Positions 1 through 8,961 of a stretch of 64,000 bases of DNA are shown piece by piece (the first letter of the stretch is position 1; each line of letters opens with the position of its first letter). The stretch covers positions 62,001 through 126,000 of the forward strand of contig JANJVQ010000029.1 of assembly GCA_024710005.1 (NCBI GenBank), read 5' to 3'. Below the pieces are notes generated by a model. That model saw nothing but the letters and a program-made list of their open reading frames with translations, was not told the origin of the DNA and did not search any database. Source of the DNA: Paludibacter sp. (lineage in GTDB: Bacteria > Bacteroidota > Bacteroidia > Bacteroidales > Paludibacteraceae). A program made the translations under genes and the position numbers.

Positions 1-816
1 GAAAATTCCATTTGCAGCACGGGCTTTTTCGTAATTGTCATTTTCTGTTTTCTTGGCTACCGAAAGTGATTTGGTCTGCTGATCATTTAATTTTAACTGA
101 AAAGTTGATATTTCGGACGATGTCGCGGCAACATCAAGACGTACCTTCACGGTATTGGCATTTTTCACGAGATTCTGAAAATTGAAATTCAGATTTAACG
201 ACAGCATATCACCAAAAGTTTCACCATAAAAATCTTTACCTGAACTGGCTATACTATTCAATTCTTTTTCATGTACTGCATAATCGGTAAATTCATTTAC
301 CTCATTGTATGACGCTCCGTTCGGTAAAACGACTTCAGTCTCTCCAATTTTTCTCACCTCTGTCACTGCTGAACTTACAAAATAGTATCCATAATTTGAA
401 TAATGATTCAACAGATGGATATACATTCCTCTGTTTATATCGTAAGTCCATGAATTAACCCCCTGTGCATAAAACAGGATATAATCACCTGCGTTAAAAA
501 CGCCATCGGAACCAGTTTCCATATGAATGGCAAGCTCCGGTAAATCATCATTTTTAGGCTGGAGAAAACTCTGATTTAACAATGCACCACCATATCCATA
601 AATCTTTACCTTCTGGGGATCAACTCCCATTGCAGACAAATCCTCATAGGTTAATTTATACACTCCAGACTCTTTGATACGAATCTTAACAAATTTACCC
701 TGAGCAAGTACTGATGCGGTTTTATATGCATGTAAACTCCCATAAGCCTCTGAATAACTGACTAATGCCAGCAGGCTTATAAAAAATATAATTATTTTAT
801 TGCGAAAGTTTCTCAT
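1..816 (-). CDS. porU: Type IX secretion sortase PorU-like, N-terminal part (cut by window edge)
   Basis: This gene is absent from the ORF track because it runs off the left edge; reading the minus strand from the ATG at 816 gives an open frame of about 272 codons. It begins with a signal peptide (MRNFRNKIIIFFISLLAL...) followed by a stretch typical of the N-terminus of PorU/C25 gingipain-like proteins (KIRIKESGVYKLTYEDLS, then GYGG and a region that reads like HxxxxSNYGYYFV). In this family PorU is the outer-membrane-associated sortase that removes C-terminal signals from type IX cargo and attaches them to A-LPS. The catalytic Cys/His domain would lie beyond the window, so catalytic competence cannot be judged. 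It lies downstream of the FAH-like gene with an 88-nt gap. The assignment rests on N-terminal similarity only. Confidence 0.75.
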   Translation of the reverse strand, partial: MRNFRNKIIIFFISLLALVSYSEAYGSLHAYKTASVLAQGKFVKIRIKESGVYKLTYEDLSAMGVDPQKVKIYGYGGALLNQSFLQPKNDDLPELAIHMETGSDGVFNAGDYILFYAQGVNSWTYDINRGMYIHLLNHYSNYGYYFVSSAVTEVRKIGETEVVLPNGASYNEVNEFTDYAVHEKELNSIASSGKDFYGETFGDMLSLNLNFNFQNLVKNANTVKVRLDVAATSSEISTFQLKLNDQQTKSLSVAKKTENDNYEKARAANGIF

Positions 817-904
817 TGATAAAACATGATTTGATGTAATTTCACCGGTTTTCTGTTAAACGTAAACTATAATTGTTTGTTGTAGTGTTTATAGAATGAT
901 AACA

Positions 905-1516
905 TTATTTAATTTTAAAATCAAACATCTTTTGATCAAATATGTAACCTTCCAGCCGGTCACCAACCTGTACTTTTCCTACTCCAACCGGAGTTCCGGT
1001 AAATAAAATATCACCAATTTTCAGGGTAAAGAATTTACTTGTGTAAGCAATTAATTCATCCACAGGAAAAATCATGTCCTTCGAATTGCCTTGCTGAACT
1101 GTTTTTCCATTGATATCTAAATGAAATTCAATATTCTGAACATCACTAATTTCAGAAACGGGTATAAAGTTTCCAATAACGGCTGAGTTGTCGAAGGCTT
1201 TGCTAATTTCCCACGGATGACCGTTCGATTTCAGTTTTCGCTGAATATCACGTGCCGTAAAATCAACACCAAGACCAATTTCAGCATAATACCGGTGAGC
1301 ATATTTTTTCGCGATATTCTTTCCTAACCTGTTGATTTTAACAATCAACTCTGTTTCATAATGCAACTCATCCGTAAAATCCGGAATAAAAAACGGCTTA
1401 TTATTCTTTAACAATGCCGTATCCGGTTTCATAAAAACAACAGGTTCTGAAGGATTTTTGCTGTTTAGCTCTTTGTTATGCTCGACGTAATTTTGTCCGA
1501 TTGCCAGAATTTTCAT
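905..1516 (-). CDS. Fumarylacetoacetate hydrolase (FAH) family protein
   Basis: A compact 203-residue FAH-fold protein, the size of the YcgM/FAHD1-type single-domain members, which act on 2-keto-diacids or acylpyruvates using a divalent metal. Visible family landmarks are the N-terminal IGQNYVEHNKEL, the metal-ligand region HYETELIVKI, GLGVDFTARDIQ and the C-terminal GTPVGVG turn. It starts 11 nt after the rex stop and is on the same strand, so the two are probably co-transcribed. The substrate cannot be deduced from the sequence; oxaloacetate tautomerase or acylpyruvase activity are possibilities known from the family. Confidence 0.85.
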   Translation of the reverse strand: MKILAIGQNYVEHNKELNSKNPSEPVVFMKPDTALLKNNKPFFIPDFTDELHYETELIVKINRLGKNIAKKYAHRYYAEIGLGVDFTARDIQRKLKSNGHPWEISKAFDNSAVIGNFIPVSEISDVQNIEFHLDINGKTVQQGNSKDMIFPVDELIAYTSKFFTLKIGDILFTGTPVGVGKVQVGDRLEGYIFDQKMFDFKIK

Positions 1517-1527
1517 GCAGTAAACAA

Positions 1528-2187
1528 TTAAATGTGTAATTCTTTCAGGGCATTCAGACGATTGAACATAACAGCCAGATGTGCATATATGGATGTATTT
1601 TGCACCACGATATTTTCCGGAACAACAATTCTGTAAGGGGTAAAATTCCAGATTGCCTTGATACCGCCTGCCACCATTACTTCCGAAACTTCCTGTGCTT
1701 TATCTACCGGAACAGTCAATATTCCGATATTTACCCCTGTCTGTTTCTGAAGCTCAGCAAACCGTTCGATATGATGAATGGGGATGTGATTGATCGAAGT
1801 CCCCGACAATTCATATTTCACATCAAATCCGGCCATGATTTCCAGTCCGAATTGCTCCAGTCCGTTATCATGCATCAAAGCGCCTCCCAGACTTCCAACA
1901 CCAAAAAGATAGGCCTGATGAGAATTGGTAAACCCAAGAAACCTATCTAATACAGCAACTAATTCTCTCACATCATAACCAACGCGGGTTTTACCGGATA
2001 TTTTCACGTACGATAAATCTTTGGCAACCATCGAAGCATCAACCGAAATATTCCTGGCTATCTGTGTTGAAGAAAGATACGACTCTCCTTGTTTCAGCAC
2101 TAATTTGGCATATGCAAGATACCAGGGCAACCTTCTCAGGGTCGGCTCCGGCACATGAAATTCTATTGCGCTTTTTAAATGAGGCAT
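1528..2187 (-). CDS. rex: Redox-sensing transcriptional repressor Rex
   Basis: This 219-residue protein has the two-domain Rex layout. An N-terminal winged helix opens with PEPTLRRLPWYLAYAK and contains the DNA-recognition segment SVDASMVAKDLSYV. A Rossmann NAD(H)-binding domain follows with FGVGSLGGAL as the dinucleotide loop (GxGxxG). Rex proteins sense the NADH/NAD+ ratio and repress fermentation and respiration genes when NADH is low. The length is normal for the family (about 210-220). It is divergent from leuS, and a TAnnTTTG-type -7 box lies 27 nt upstream of its start. It is followed immediately by the FAH-family gene. Confidence 0.93.
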   Translation of the reverse strand: MPHLKSAIEFHVPEPTLRRLPWYLAYAKLVLKQGESYLSSTQIARNISVDASMVAKDLSYVKISGKTRVGYDVRELVAVLDRFLGFTNSHQAYLFGVGSLGGALMHDNGLEQFGLEIMAGFDVKYELSGTSINHIPIHHIERFAELQKQTGVNIGILTVPVDKAQEVSEVMVAGGIKAIWNFTPYRIVVPENIVVQNTSIYAHLAVMFNRLNALKELHI

Positions 2188-2213
2188 TTAAGTCCTAAAA
2201 TAGATTTGACCTG

Positions 2214-2221
2214 CAAAAATA
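2214..2221 (-). promoter_or_regulatory. Bacteroidota -7 box for rex
   Basis: Read on the minus strand this is TATTTTTG, an exact match to the Bacteroidota sigma-ABfr -7 consensus TAnnTTTG, 27 nt upstream of the rex ATG. I see no convincing TTTG -33 box at the usual spacing. Confidence 0.5.
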
Positions 2222-2236
2222 ATCAAATATTTTAAT

Positions 2237-2244
2237 TAATTTTG
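2237..2244 (+). promoter_or_regulatory. Bacteroidota -7 box for leuS
   Basis: TAATTTTG matches the Bacteroidota -7 consensus TAnnTTTG and lies 27 nt before the leuS ATG. The rex and leuS boxes are only about 15 nt apart in this 83-bp divergent spacer, so transcription of the two genes may interfere. Confidence 0.5.
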
Positions 2245-2270
2245 CACGTTTATTTTTTTAAAGAAATATT

Positions 2271-5200
2271 ATGGAGTACAATTTCAGCGAGATAGAAGCA
2301 AAGTGGCAGGCATACTGGAAAAATAACCAGACTTACAAAACAGATGTTGATTTACAAAAACCCAAATATTATGTATTAGACATGTTCCCCTATCCTTCCG
2401 GAGCCGGTTTACACGTGGGACATCCACTGGGATATATCGCATCTGATATCTACAGCCGCTACAAAAGACTTCAGGGTTATAATGTTTTACATCCGATGGG
2501 ATATGATGCTTATGGATTACCTGCTGAACAATACGCCATCCAAACCGGTCAACACCCTGCTGTAACTACAGCAAAAAATATCGCCCGTTACAGAGAGCAA
2601 TTGGATAAAATCGGTTTTTGCTACGACTGGGATCGCGAAATCCGCACTTGTGAACCGGATTATTATCACTGGACTCAGTGGGCTTTTATTCAAATGTTCA
2701 ATCATTATTTCGATACAAAGTTGCAAAAAGCGATGCCGGTTGAGCTGTTGGTTAAGCATTTTGAAAAAAGTGGCACACAGGATATTAATGCGCATGGGAC
2801 CGAAGAACTTTGTTTTACGGCATCTGAGTGGAATTCTAAATCAGAGAAAGAACAACAGGAAATACTGCTCAACTACCGCATCGCTTACCTGGCCGACCTG
2901 AAAGTAAACTGGTGCCCGGCTCTCGGAACCGTACTCGCAAATGATGAGGTGAGCGAAGGGGTATCTATTCGCGGAGGACATCCGGTGGAACAAAAAGTTA
3001 TGCGTCAGTGGAGTTTGCGGGTTTCGGCCTACGCTCAAAGACTGCTGGACGGATTATCGAAAATCGACTGGACCGACTCGCTGAAAGAAACACAGAAGAA
3101 CTGGATTGGAAGAAGTGAGGGTGCAGAAATACACCTCCCCCTGGCCCCCTCCAAAGGAGGGGGAATTGAGGAAAATTCAACTTCACCTTTAACAACAAAT
3201 ACCCAAGGAGGGGGAATTGAGGGAAAACCCGTTCATTCTCAAATAATAAATTTCCAAGAAAAAGATATCCCTTTATATTATACTGCCGATAAACTTGATT
3301 GGAGCTTACTTATTGATCATGCCAAAGCGATGCGTAGCGAGCCTACTGAGTCTGAAAGCATTCTATGGGAAATGTTACGAGCCAATAAAACCGGATTTAA
3401 ATTCCGCCGGCAACATCCTGTCGATAAATTTATACCCGATTTTGTTTGCATTGAAAAGAAATTGATTGTTGAAGTTGATGGCGATTATCATTTTACCGAA
3501 GAACAGATTGAACTTGATAAAGCGAGAACACACATACTGGAATTATCCGGATATAAAATGCTTCGTTTCACTAATGATGAAGTAAAATCGACACCGCATT
3601 TCGTAATTGAGAAAATCAAAAGTGAGCTGACAAAAGAGAACTCAAATGATTCGGAAGGCCAGAATCATTCTGCAACTCCCCCCTCCCTCGGAGGGGGCCA
3701 GGGGGAGGTGATTGTCTTTACTACCCGTGCGGATACCATATACGGTGTTACATTCATAGTGCTCGCTCCTGAAAGCGAGTTGGTCGAAACATGCACCACT
3801 CCTGAACAAACTGCTGATGTACAAGCCTATATCAATACAACAAAAAAACGAACCGAACGGGAAAGAATCGCTGACCGTCGCGTTACCGGGGTTTTTTCAG
3901 GCTCTTACGCTATCAATCCGGTCAGTGGAACAGAAATTCCGATCTGGATTTCGGATTATGTGCTGGCCGGATATGGAACCGGTGCTATCATGGCGGTACC
4001 TGCACACGACAGTCGCGATTATGCTTTTGCCAAACACTTCAACCTGCCGATTATCCCATTAATTGAAGGTTGCGATGTGTCTGAAGAAAGTTTTGATGCA
4101 AAAGAAGGCATCATGATGAATTCAGGTTTTCTGAACGGCTTAACGGTTAAAGAAGCCATTGAAAAAGCAAAAACTTATGTAGGAGAAAAAGGAATTGGCA
4201 GAATCAAGGTAAATTTCCGCCTACGTGATGCCATTTTCAGTCGCCAGCGTTACTGGGGAGAGCCCTTCCCGGTTTACTACAAAGACGATATGCCCTACAT
4301 GCTCGATGAGAGCAAATTACCATTGATACTTCCTGAGGTGGATAAATTCCTGCCGACTGAAAAAGGGGAACCACCATTAGGCAGGGCAAAAAACTGGCAT
4401 ACAGCAGATGGTTTTCCATTGGAATTATGTACCATGCCCGGATTTGCCGGTTCGTCTGCATACTACCTGCGCTACATGGATCCCAAAAACGACAAGGCAT
4501 TGGTTAGCAAGGAAGCGAACGAATACTGGCGCAATGTCGATTTATATATCGGTGGGACAGAACATGCTACCGGTCACTTGGTTTACAGTCGCTTCTGGAA
4601 TAAATTCCTGTTTGATCTTGGGTTGGTTTGTGAAGATGAACCGTTTAAGAAACTGATTAATCAGGGAATGATTCAGGGACGGAGTAATTTTGTGTACAGG
4701 GTGAAGCACCCCCTTCCGACCTCCCCCAAAGGGGGAGGAGATGCGCACTCCTCAAGTACGCAAAGCCCTGAAAGTGCGCTCACTCCTCCCCCTTCGGGGG
4801 AGGTCGGGAGGGGGTCGGGGTGCTTTGTTTCTCTCGGCTTAAAAGACCAATACGACACTACTCCAATCCACGTCGATGTTAATATCGTTTCAAATGATAT
4901 ACTGGATATTGAAAAGTTCCGTTCCTGGCGTCCAGAATTTGCAGATGCTGAATTCATCCTTGAAGATGGAAAATACATTTGCGGATGGGCCGTTGAAAAG
5001 ATGTCTAAGTCCATGTTTAACGTGGTGAATCCGGATGATATCGTGGAAAAATACGGAGCCGACACCCTGCGCTTGTATGAGATGTTTCTGGGTCCGCTCG
5101 AACAATCGAAACCATGGGATACCAACGGCATTGATGGAGTGCACCGCTTCCTGAAACGCCTCTGGGCGCTGTTCTATAAAGAGGGTGAATCGTTACTCAA

Positions 5201-5678
5201 CGAGGATCAACCTTCAGCAGAAGAACTCAAAATTTTGCACAAGACAATAAAAAAGATTACTTTCGACATCGAGAACTTTTCATTCAACACATCTGTTTCT
5301 GCTTTTATGATTTGCGTGAATGAATTGTCGGCGCTTAAATGCAGCAAAAAAGCAATTTTGGAACCTTTAGTGATTTTACTGGCTCCATTTGCACCGCATA
5401 TCGCGGAGGAACTGTATCATGCGCTTGGACATACCGGCACTGTTTGTGATGCCGCATTTCCGGTTTGCAATGAAGCATTCTTAGTTGAATCGACCGTGAA
5501 ATATCCGATTTCATTTAACGGGAAAGTAAGGTTTACACTGGAACTTCCGGCCGACATGAACAAGGCGGATGTGGAAAAAGAAGCGCTGGAAAACGAAAAT
5601 ACGATTAAACAACTGAACGGAGCAACCATTAAAAAGGTGATTGTGGTACCCGGGAAGATTGTGAATATAGTTATTTAG
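2271..5678 (+). CDS. leuS: Leucyl-tRNA synthetase carrying two in-frame inserts
   Basis: Charges tRNA-Leu with leucine; cytoplasmic class I synthetase. The catalytic core shows the HIGH-type motif ([11 protein letters not shown], about residues 45-54), the editing-domain threonine-rich motif FTTRADT (about 483-489) and KMSKS (about 910-914), and ends with a normal tRNA-binding region. At 1135 residues it is far longer than typical Bacteroidota LeuRS (about 900-950). The excess lies in two segments foreign to the family. Residues about 288-479 interrupt the start of the CP1 editing domain between GRSEGAEIH and [10 protein letters not shown]. Residues about 812-850 lie between FVYRVK and [11 protein letters not shown], before KMSKS. 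Removing both leaves about 900 residues of ordinary LeuRS. The frame is open throughout, so one long polypeptide is predicted. Whether it folds as such is unknown; no second leuS copy is visible in the window. Confidence 0.95.
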   Translation: MEYNFSEIEAKWQAYWKNNQTYKTDVDLQKPKYYVLDMFPYPSGAGLHVGHPLGYIASDIYSRYKRLQGYNVLHPMGYDAYGLPAEQYAIQTGQHPAVTTAKNIARYREQLDKIGFCYDWDREIRTCEPDYYHWTQWAFIQMFNHYFDTKLQKAMPVELLVKHFEKSGTQDINAHGTEELCFTASEWNSKSEKEQQEILLNYRIAYLADLKVNWCPALGTVLANDEVSEGVSIRGGHPVEQKVMRQWSLRVSAYAQRLLDGLSKIDWTDSLKETQKNWIGRSEGAEIHLPLAPSKGGGIEENSTSPLTTNTQGGGIEGKPVHSQIINFQEKDIPLYYTADKLDWSLLIDHAKAMRSEPTESESILWEMLRANKTGFKFRRQHPVDKFIPDFVCIEKKLIVEVDGDYHFTEEQIELDKARTHILELSGYKMLRFTNDEVKSTPHFVIEKIKSELTKENSNDSEGQNHSATPPSLGGGQGEVIVFTTRADTIYGVTFIVLAPESELVETCTTPEQTADVQAYINTTKKRTERERIADRRVTGVFSGSYAINPVSGTEIPIWISDYVLAGYGTGAIMAVPAHDSRDYAFAKHFNLPIIPLIEGCDVSEESFDAKEGIMMNSGFLNGLTVKEAIEKAKTYVGEKGIGRIKVNFRLRDAIFSRQRYWGEPFPVYYKDDMPYMLDESKLPLILPEVDKFLPTEKGEPPLGRAKNWHTADGFPLELCTMPGFAGSSAYYLRYMDPKNDKALVSKEANEYWRNVDLYIGGTEHATGHLVYSRFWNKFLFDLGLVCEDEPFKKLINQGMIQGRSNFVYRVKHPLPTSPKGGGDAHSSSTQSPESALTPPPSGEVGRGSGCFVSLGLKDQYDTTPIHVDVNIVSNDILDIEKFRSWRPEFADAEFILEDGKYICGWAVEKMSKSMFNVVNPDDIVEKYGADTLRLYEMFLGPLEQSKPWDTNGIDGVHRFLKRLWALFYKEGESLLNEDQPSAEELKILHKTIKKITFDIENFSFNTSVSAFMICVNELSALKCSKKAILEPLVILLAPFAPHIAEELYHALGHTGTVCDAAFPVCNEAFLVESTVKYPISFNGKVRFTLELPADMNKADVEKEALENENTIKQLNGATIKKVIVVPGKIVNIVI
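3132..3710 (+). mobile_element. Inverted-repeat-bounded DUF559 cassette inserted in frame in leuS
   Basis: A segment of about 579 bp sits inside the CP1 editing domain of leuS. Its ends are a perfect 21-bp inverted repeat: the left end at 3132-3152 begins CACCTCCCCCTGGCCCCC, and the right end at 3690-3710 is its exact reverse complement. Each end can also fold on itself (CCCCCTCC aaa GGAGGGGG on the left, CCCCCTCC ctc GGAGGGGG on the right). An 18-bp direct repeat occurs at 3154-3171 and 3205-3222. The interior encodes, in the leuS frame, a DUF559-like domain (LeuRS residues about 340-453) with a PD-(D/E)xK-type core: [34 protein letters not shown] and a terminal [12 protein letters not shown]559 belongs to the very-short-patch-repair endonuclease superfamily. 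The arrangement suggests a nuclease-bearing, inverted-repeat mobile element that can land in coding sequence without breaking the frame. Transposition itself is not shown. Confidence 0.75.
4704..4825 (+). mobile_element. Non-coding-type palindromic element in frame in leuS
   Basis: A 122-bp palindromic segment lies inside leuS. The outermost bases are AAGCACC and GGTGCTT. Long arms at 4716-4740 and 4783-4807 are reverse complements at 24 of 25 positions, and a third inner pair is GCGCACT (4743-4749) with AGTGCGC (4773-4779). Each arm is itself a hairpin (CCTCCCCC aaa GGGGGAGG). The translated product is the low-complexity string [10 protein letters not shown]...[10 protein letters not shown], a type of peptide commonly seen where such repeats enter Bacteroidota genes. 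The arms resemble those of the DUF559 cassette 1 kb upstream, so it may be a MITE-like relative that lacks the nuclease. Confidence 0.7.
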
Positions 5679-5833
5679 CGGAAAGCGGAGAGCTAAAAAC
5701 GAATAGCGAATAGTGGAGGGTTGAATGACCAAGTGCAAATTAAGAGAAGGTTGCCACGTCGTTCACTTTGTGAACTCCTCGCAATGACAGACTGGCAACC
5801 GTAGACCGTAGACTGTAGACTTTTGACAATATT
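5679..5833. repeat. Intergenic repeats: AGCGGAAAGCGGA tract, folded 52-bp repeat, GTAGAC tandem
   Basis: Directly after the leuS stop is a GCGGAAAGCGGAGAGC tract of the kind seen six more times in this window. At 5749-5800 lies a foldable repeat: outer arms GGTTGCCA and TGGCAACC enclose GTTCAC ttt GTGAAC. Repeats of this kind (a 'cgttcactttgtgaac...gcaatgac' core) are widespread in Bacteroidota intergenic DNA. It is followed by GTAGACC GTAGACT GTAGAC at 5801-5820. These may serve as leuS transcript 3' structure. No gene is seen. Confidence 0.65.
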
Positions 5834-6718
5834 ATGACATTACAATCAAGCACCAAACAAACCTGGATCAGCATACGTCAGTATGTCCTGATTACCTTCG
5901 GTTTATTCCTTTATGCAATTGCATGGAAGGGTTTGCTGATTCCACACCAGATAACGGGTGGAGGGGTTACCGGTGTCGGGGCTTTGCTTTTTTACGCGAC
6001 TGGCATCCCCATTTCAGCTACTTACCTGACTATCAACCTAATATTACTTATCGTAGCTTATAAAACCGTCGGCAAACAGTTCAGCGTTCGAACCGTGATA
6101 GGCGTGGGGATTCTGACATTCTTTTTAAGCGTTATACCTGAATTTCCCCGGGGAACTTTTGTACAGGAAAGTGAAAGTTTCATGGCTTGTGTGCTGGGTG
6201 GCTTAATCATGGGAAGTGGAATCGGACTTATTTTCATCAACAATGGCAGTTCGGGAGGTACTGACATCATTGCCAAGGTCATTAACACACACCGCAACAT
6301 AACCCTTGGCAGAGCGTTGTTGTACACCGATGTATTAATCATTTCGTCTTCTTATTTTCTGGAATTCGGCAGCTTAGAGAAAATCGTTTACGGACTTACC
6401 ACCTTAGCTGTTTCAACTGTGGCTGTCGACATGGTTGTAAACGGGGTTAGGCAATCGGTACAGTTCTTTATTTTTTCGAAGAAATACGATGAAATTGCCA
6501 ACAGGATTAACTCGGAACTGCACAGAGGGGTAACCATTTTAGATGGCACAGGTTGGTATTCAAAAGAACCGGTCAAGGTTATTACCGTGCTGGCAAGAAA
6601 GAATCAGTCGGTAGCTATTTTCAGAATCGTAAAGGAAATTGACCCCAACGCGTTTGTATCTCAATCTTCAGTAATCGGGGTGTATGGAGAGGGATTCGAT
6701 GTAATCAAATCGAAATAA
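5834..6718 (+). CDS. YitT family membrane protein (DUF161/DUF2179)
   Basis: This 294-residue protein has five or six hydrophobic segments in its first two thirds, including the glycine-rich family signature HQITGGGVTGVGALL near residue 40 and a second one, INNGSSGGTDIIAKV, near 140. A soluble C-terminal DUF2179-like domain (about 220-290) contains RGVTILDGTGWYSKEPVKVI. The YitT family is an integral inner-membrane family without a firmly established transport function. The length is typical. It is followed after 42 nt by the flippase gene on the same strand. Confidence 0.88.
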   Translation: MTLQSSTKQTWISIRQYVLITFGLFLYAIAWKGLLIPHQITGGGVTGVGALLFYATGIPISATYLTINLILLIVAYKTVGKQFSVRTVIGVGILTFFLSVIPEFPRGTFVQESESFMACVLGGLIMGSGIGLIFINNGSSGGTDIIAKVINTHRNITLGRALLYTDVLIISSSYFLEFGSLEKIVYGLTTLAVSTVAVDMVVNGVRQSVQFFIFSKKYDEIANRINSELHRGVTILDGTGWYSKEPVKVITVLARKNQSVAIFRIVKEIDPNAFVSQSSVIGVYGEGFDVIKSK

Positions 6719-6760
6719 GGACAGGATTTACCAAAGCTCTGGAGAAAATAATCAACAATA

Positions 6761-8212
6761 ATGAGTGATAATTTCAAAAAAAACATGATTGGTGCCCTCA
6801 CCTGGAGTTCGGTGAATATCTTTGGCGTGCAATCGGTTCAATTGATTATTGGCATTATCCTGGCCAGGGTCCTGATGCCCGAGGATTTCGGGTTAGTGGG
6901 TATTCTGTTTGTCTTTTTCGGGTTATCAACTGTACTCATCGATGGTGGATTTGGACAAGGACTGATAAAAAAACCAGATGCCAACAAAGAGGATTTCAGC
7001 ACCGTTTTCTTTTTAAACATCTTTCTGTCGATCCTGTTGTACATTATATTGTTTTTTTCTGCTCCTCTGATAGCCGCATTTTTCTCTCAGCCGGATTTAA
7101 TTTCACTGGCCAGGGTTGCTTTTCTTGCTGTGCTTATATTTCCTTTGTACCAAACCCAGCAAATACAATTACTCAGGAAACTAAACTACAAGAAGCTGGC
7201 ATCAGTGAATATTGGCAGCGTGGGGTTGAGCGGTGCAATTGCCGTTGTCATGGCGGTTAACGACTACGGCGTATGGTCACTGGTCTATCAGCAACTGCTG
7301 TTTCACTTTTTCAGGTTTGTTTTTTTCACGCTGCAAAACCGTTGGAAACCTGCTTTGACATTCAAATCTGCAACCATTCGGGAATTGTGGCGATTTACCT
7401 TACCCCTGCTCGGACAATCGTTGCTAAACGTCATTTTTAACCAGATTTACATCGTGATCATCGGGCGGTTCTACCCCATCGGGCAGGTGGGTTATTTTAC
7501 CCAGGCAAACAAATACAGTGAAACAGTCAATGCCGCCACGCAGAACATTCTTTCGATGGGGACCTTCCCCTCTTTTACGAAAATCCAGGACGATAAAGAG
7601 CGCTTGCTACGTGTTTACAAAAGACTCATTTCTTCCGTTTCGATGATAACTTTTCCGTTGGTAGTTTTTTTGATTGTAGCAGCCGAACCCATTGTTGTAA
7701 CGCTCATCTCTGAAAAATGGTTGCCCTCGGTTGTGTTATTACAGTTGTTATTACTTGCCAATATCTTCAACCCGCAATATACCATCAATATCAACATCCT
7801 GAATGCAACAGGAGCATCCGGCACCACACTGAAACTTGAAATAATCAAAAAATCCCTGATTATGGTTTCAATTTTAGCATGTTTTAGTTTCGGGATCGAA
7901 GCCATGCTTGCTGGATTTGTAGCAGCAAATGTACTGGCTTACGTGATTTCGATGGTATCGATTAAGAAGGTGTTGAAACATTACTACAGGCATCAGATAG
8001 GGGATGTGATTCAGAAACTGATAATAGCAATTATCTTAGGAGTATTAGTTGGGTTCTACAACTATATTTCACTTGGATATTTCGTTAAATTGCTTGTACA
8101 AGGGATTTCATATATTATACTATATCTTTGCGCGATTAAACTGTTTTATCCGGAAAATTTCAAAGAAATAAAAGCACTAACCTCAATAAATAAAAACCAG
8201 CATGAATTTTAG
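6761..8212 (+). CDS. Lipopolysaccharide/polysaccharide flippase (Wzx/MOP superfamily)
   Basis: A polytopic inner-membrane protein of 483 residues with about 12-14 hydrophobic helices, starting SDNFKKNMIGALTWSSVNIFG and carrying the family's N-terminal signature ARVLMPEDFGLVGI. This is the Polysacc_synt/WzxC-like branch of the MOP exporter superfamily, which flips undecaprenyl-linked sugar repeat units across the inner membrane. It overlaps the next gene by 11 nt, suggesting translational coupling with the methyltransferase. With the convergent glycosyltransferases it forms a small surface-glycan locus. The cargo glycan cannot be deduced. Confidence 0.88.
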   Translation: MSDNFKKNMIGALTWSSVNIFGVQSVQLIIGIILARVLMPEDFGLVGILFVFFGLSTVLIDGGFGQGLIKKPDANKEDFSTVFFLNIFLSILLYIILFFSAPLIAAFFSQPDLISLARVAFLAVLIFPLYQTQQIQLLRKLNYKKLASVNIGSVGLSGAIAVVMAVNDYGVWSLVYQQLLFHFFRFVFFTLQNRWKPALTFKSATIRELWRFTLPLLGQSLLNVIFNQIYIVIIGRFYPIGQVGYFTQANKYSETVNAATQNILSMGTFPSFTKIQDDKERLLRVYKRLISSVSMITFPLVVFLIVAAEPIVVTLISEKWLPSVVLLQLLLLANIFNPQYTININILNATGASGTTLKLEIIKKSLIMVSILACFSFGIEAMLAGFVAANVLAYVISMVSIKKVLKHYYRHQIGDVIQKLIIAIILGVLVGFYNYISLGYFVKLLVQGISYIILYLCAIKLFYPENFKEIKALTSINKNQHEF

Positions 8213-8945
8213 TGAAGAAATAAATCAATATCTTAAAGGAAAGCTATTTTCAAATGCACTTTATGTAAACTTCTCTCCAAATAAATTTTTATTGCAATCA
8301 AGAATAAAAAAAATATCAGGAATAGTAAAAGATAAGAATATTATTCATTTGGGCTGCGCTGATCATTTGGACCTGATAGAATACAAAATGAAACGCGGGA
8401 AGTGGTTACATGGGCTACTGATTGAAACCACAAATCAATGCATCGGCATCGACATCAACAGTGAAGCAATCAATTACCTGAAAGAAAAACACAATATCCC
8501 CAATATATATTGTAAAAATATTGAAGACGATAATGATATTGAAGGGATTTTAGGAGATACAAAATGGGATTTTCTCCTCTTGGGGGAAATTATTGAACAC
8601 ATGAATAATCCGGTAGCATTTTTACAGCATCTACACGAGAAATTCAAAGGCAAAACAGACAGAATCATCATTACCGCTCCAAACGTTTACAATATTTTTA
8701 ACGCAAAAAAAATACGCAAAAACATGGAAGTTATCAATACAGATCACCGGTATTGGTTTTCACCTTACACATTAACAAAGGTTGTAATGGAAAGTGGTTT
8801 TAGTGACTGTGATTTGTGTTTTGTTGAACATGTAAAGCTACCATTAATAACAGAAGTACGAAAACAAATTTATAAGATACTAAAAAGACCTCTGTACCTC
8901 AATGCTTCTTATTATTCAACTTTAGTAATAGTTGCAAAATTCTGA
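8202..8945 (+). CDS. Class I SAM-dependent methyltransferase
   Basis: A 247-residue soluble protein with the Rossmann methyltransferase layout: motif I IIHLGCADHLDL (about 46-57), an acidic post-I residue in CIGIDINSEA, and motif IV-like WDFLLLGEIIEHM. It fits the Methyltransf_11/23 type. The overlap with the flippase gene and the glycan context suggest that it modifies a sugar or lipid-linked glycan, but the acceptor is unknown. Codon use is more AT-rich than its neighbours, as is common for glycan-locus genes that move between strains. Confidence 0.8.
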   Translation: MNFSEEINQYLKGKLFSNALYVNFSPNKFLLQSRIKKISGIVKDKNIIHLGCADHLDLIEYKMKRGKWLHGLLIETTNQCIGIDINSEAINYLKEKHNIPNIYCKNIEDDNDIEGILGDTKWDFLLLGEIIEHMNNPVAFLQHLHEKFKGKTDRIIITAPNVYNIFNAKKIRKNMEVINTDHRYWFSPYTLTKVVMESGFSDCDLCFVEHVKLPLITEVRKQIYKILKRPLYLNASYYSTLVIVAKF

Positions 8946-8961
8946 TTTACGTGTATTGATT

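Noticed and set aside
3132-3710. Intein in LeuRS
   Set aside because: No N-terminal Cys/Ser block or C-terminal His-Asn plus nucleophile at the edges; ends are inverted DNA repeats instead.
4673-5131. 152-residue minus-strand ORF rich in repeats
   Set aside because: Lies entirely inside leuS; its proline/glycine-rich part is the antisense of the palindromic insert.
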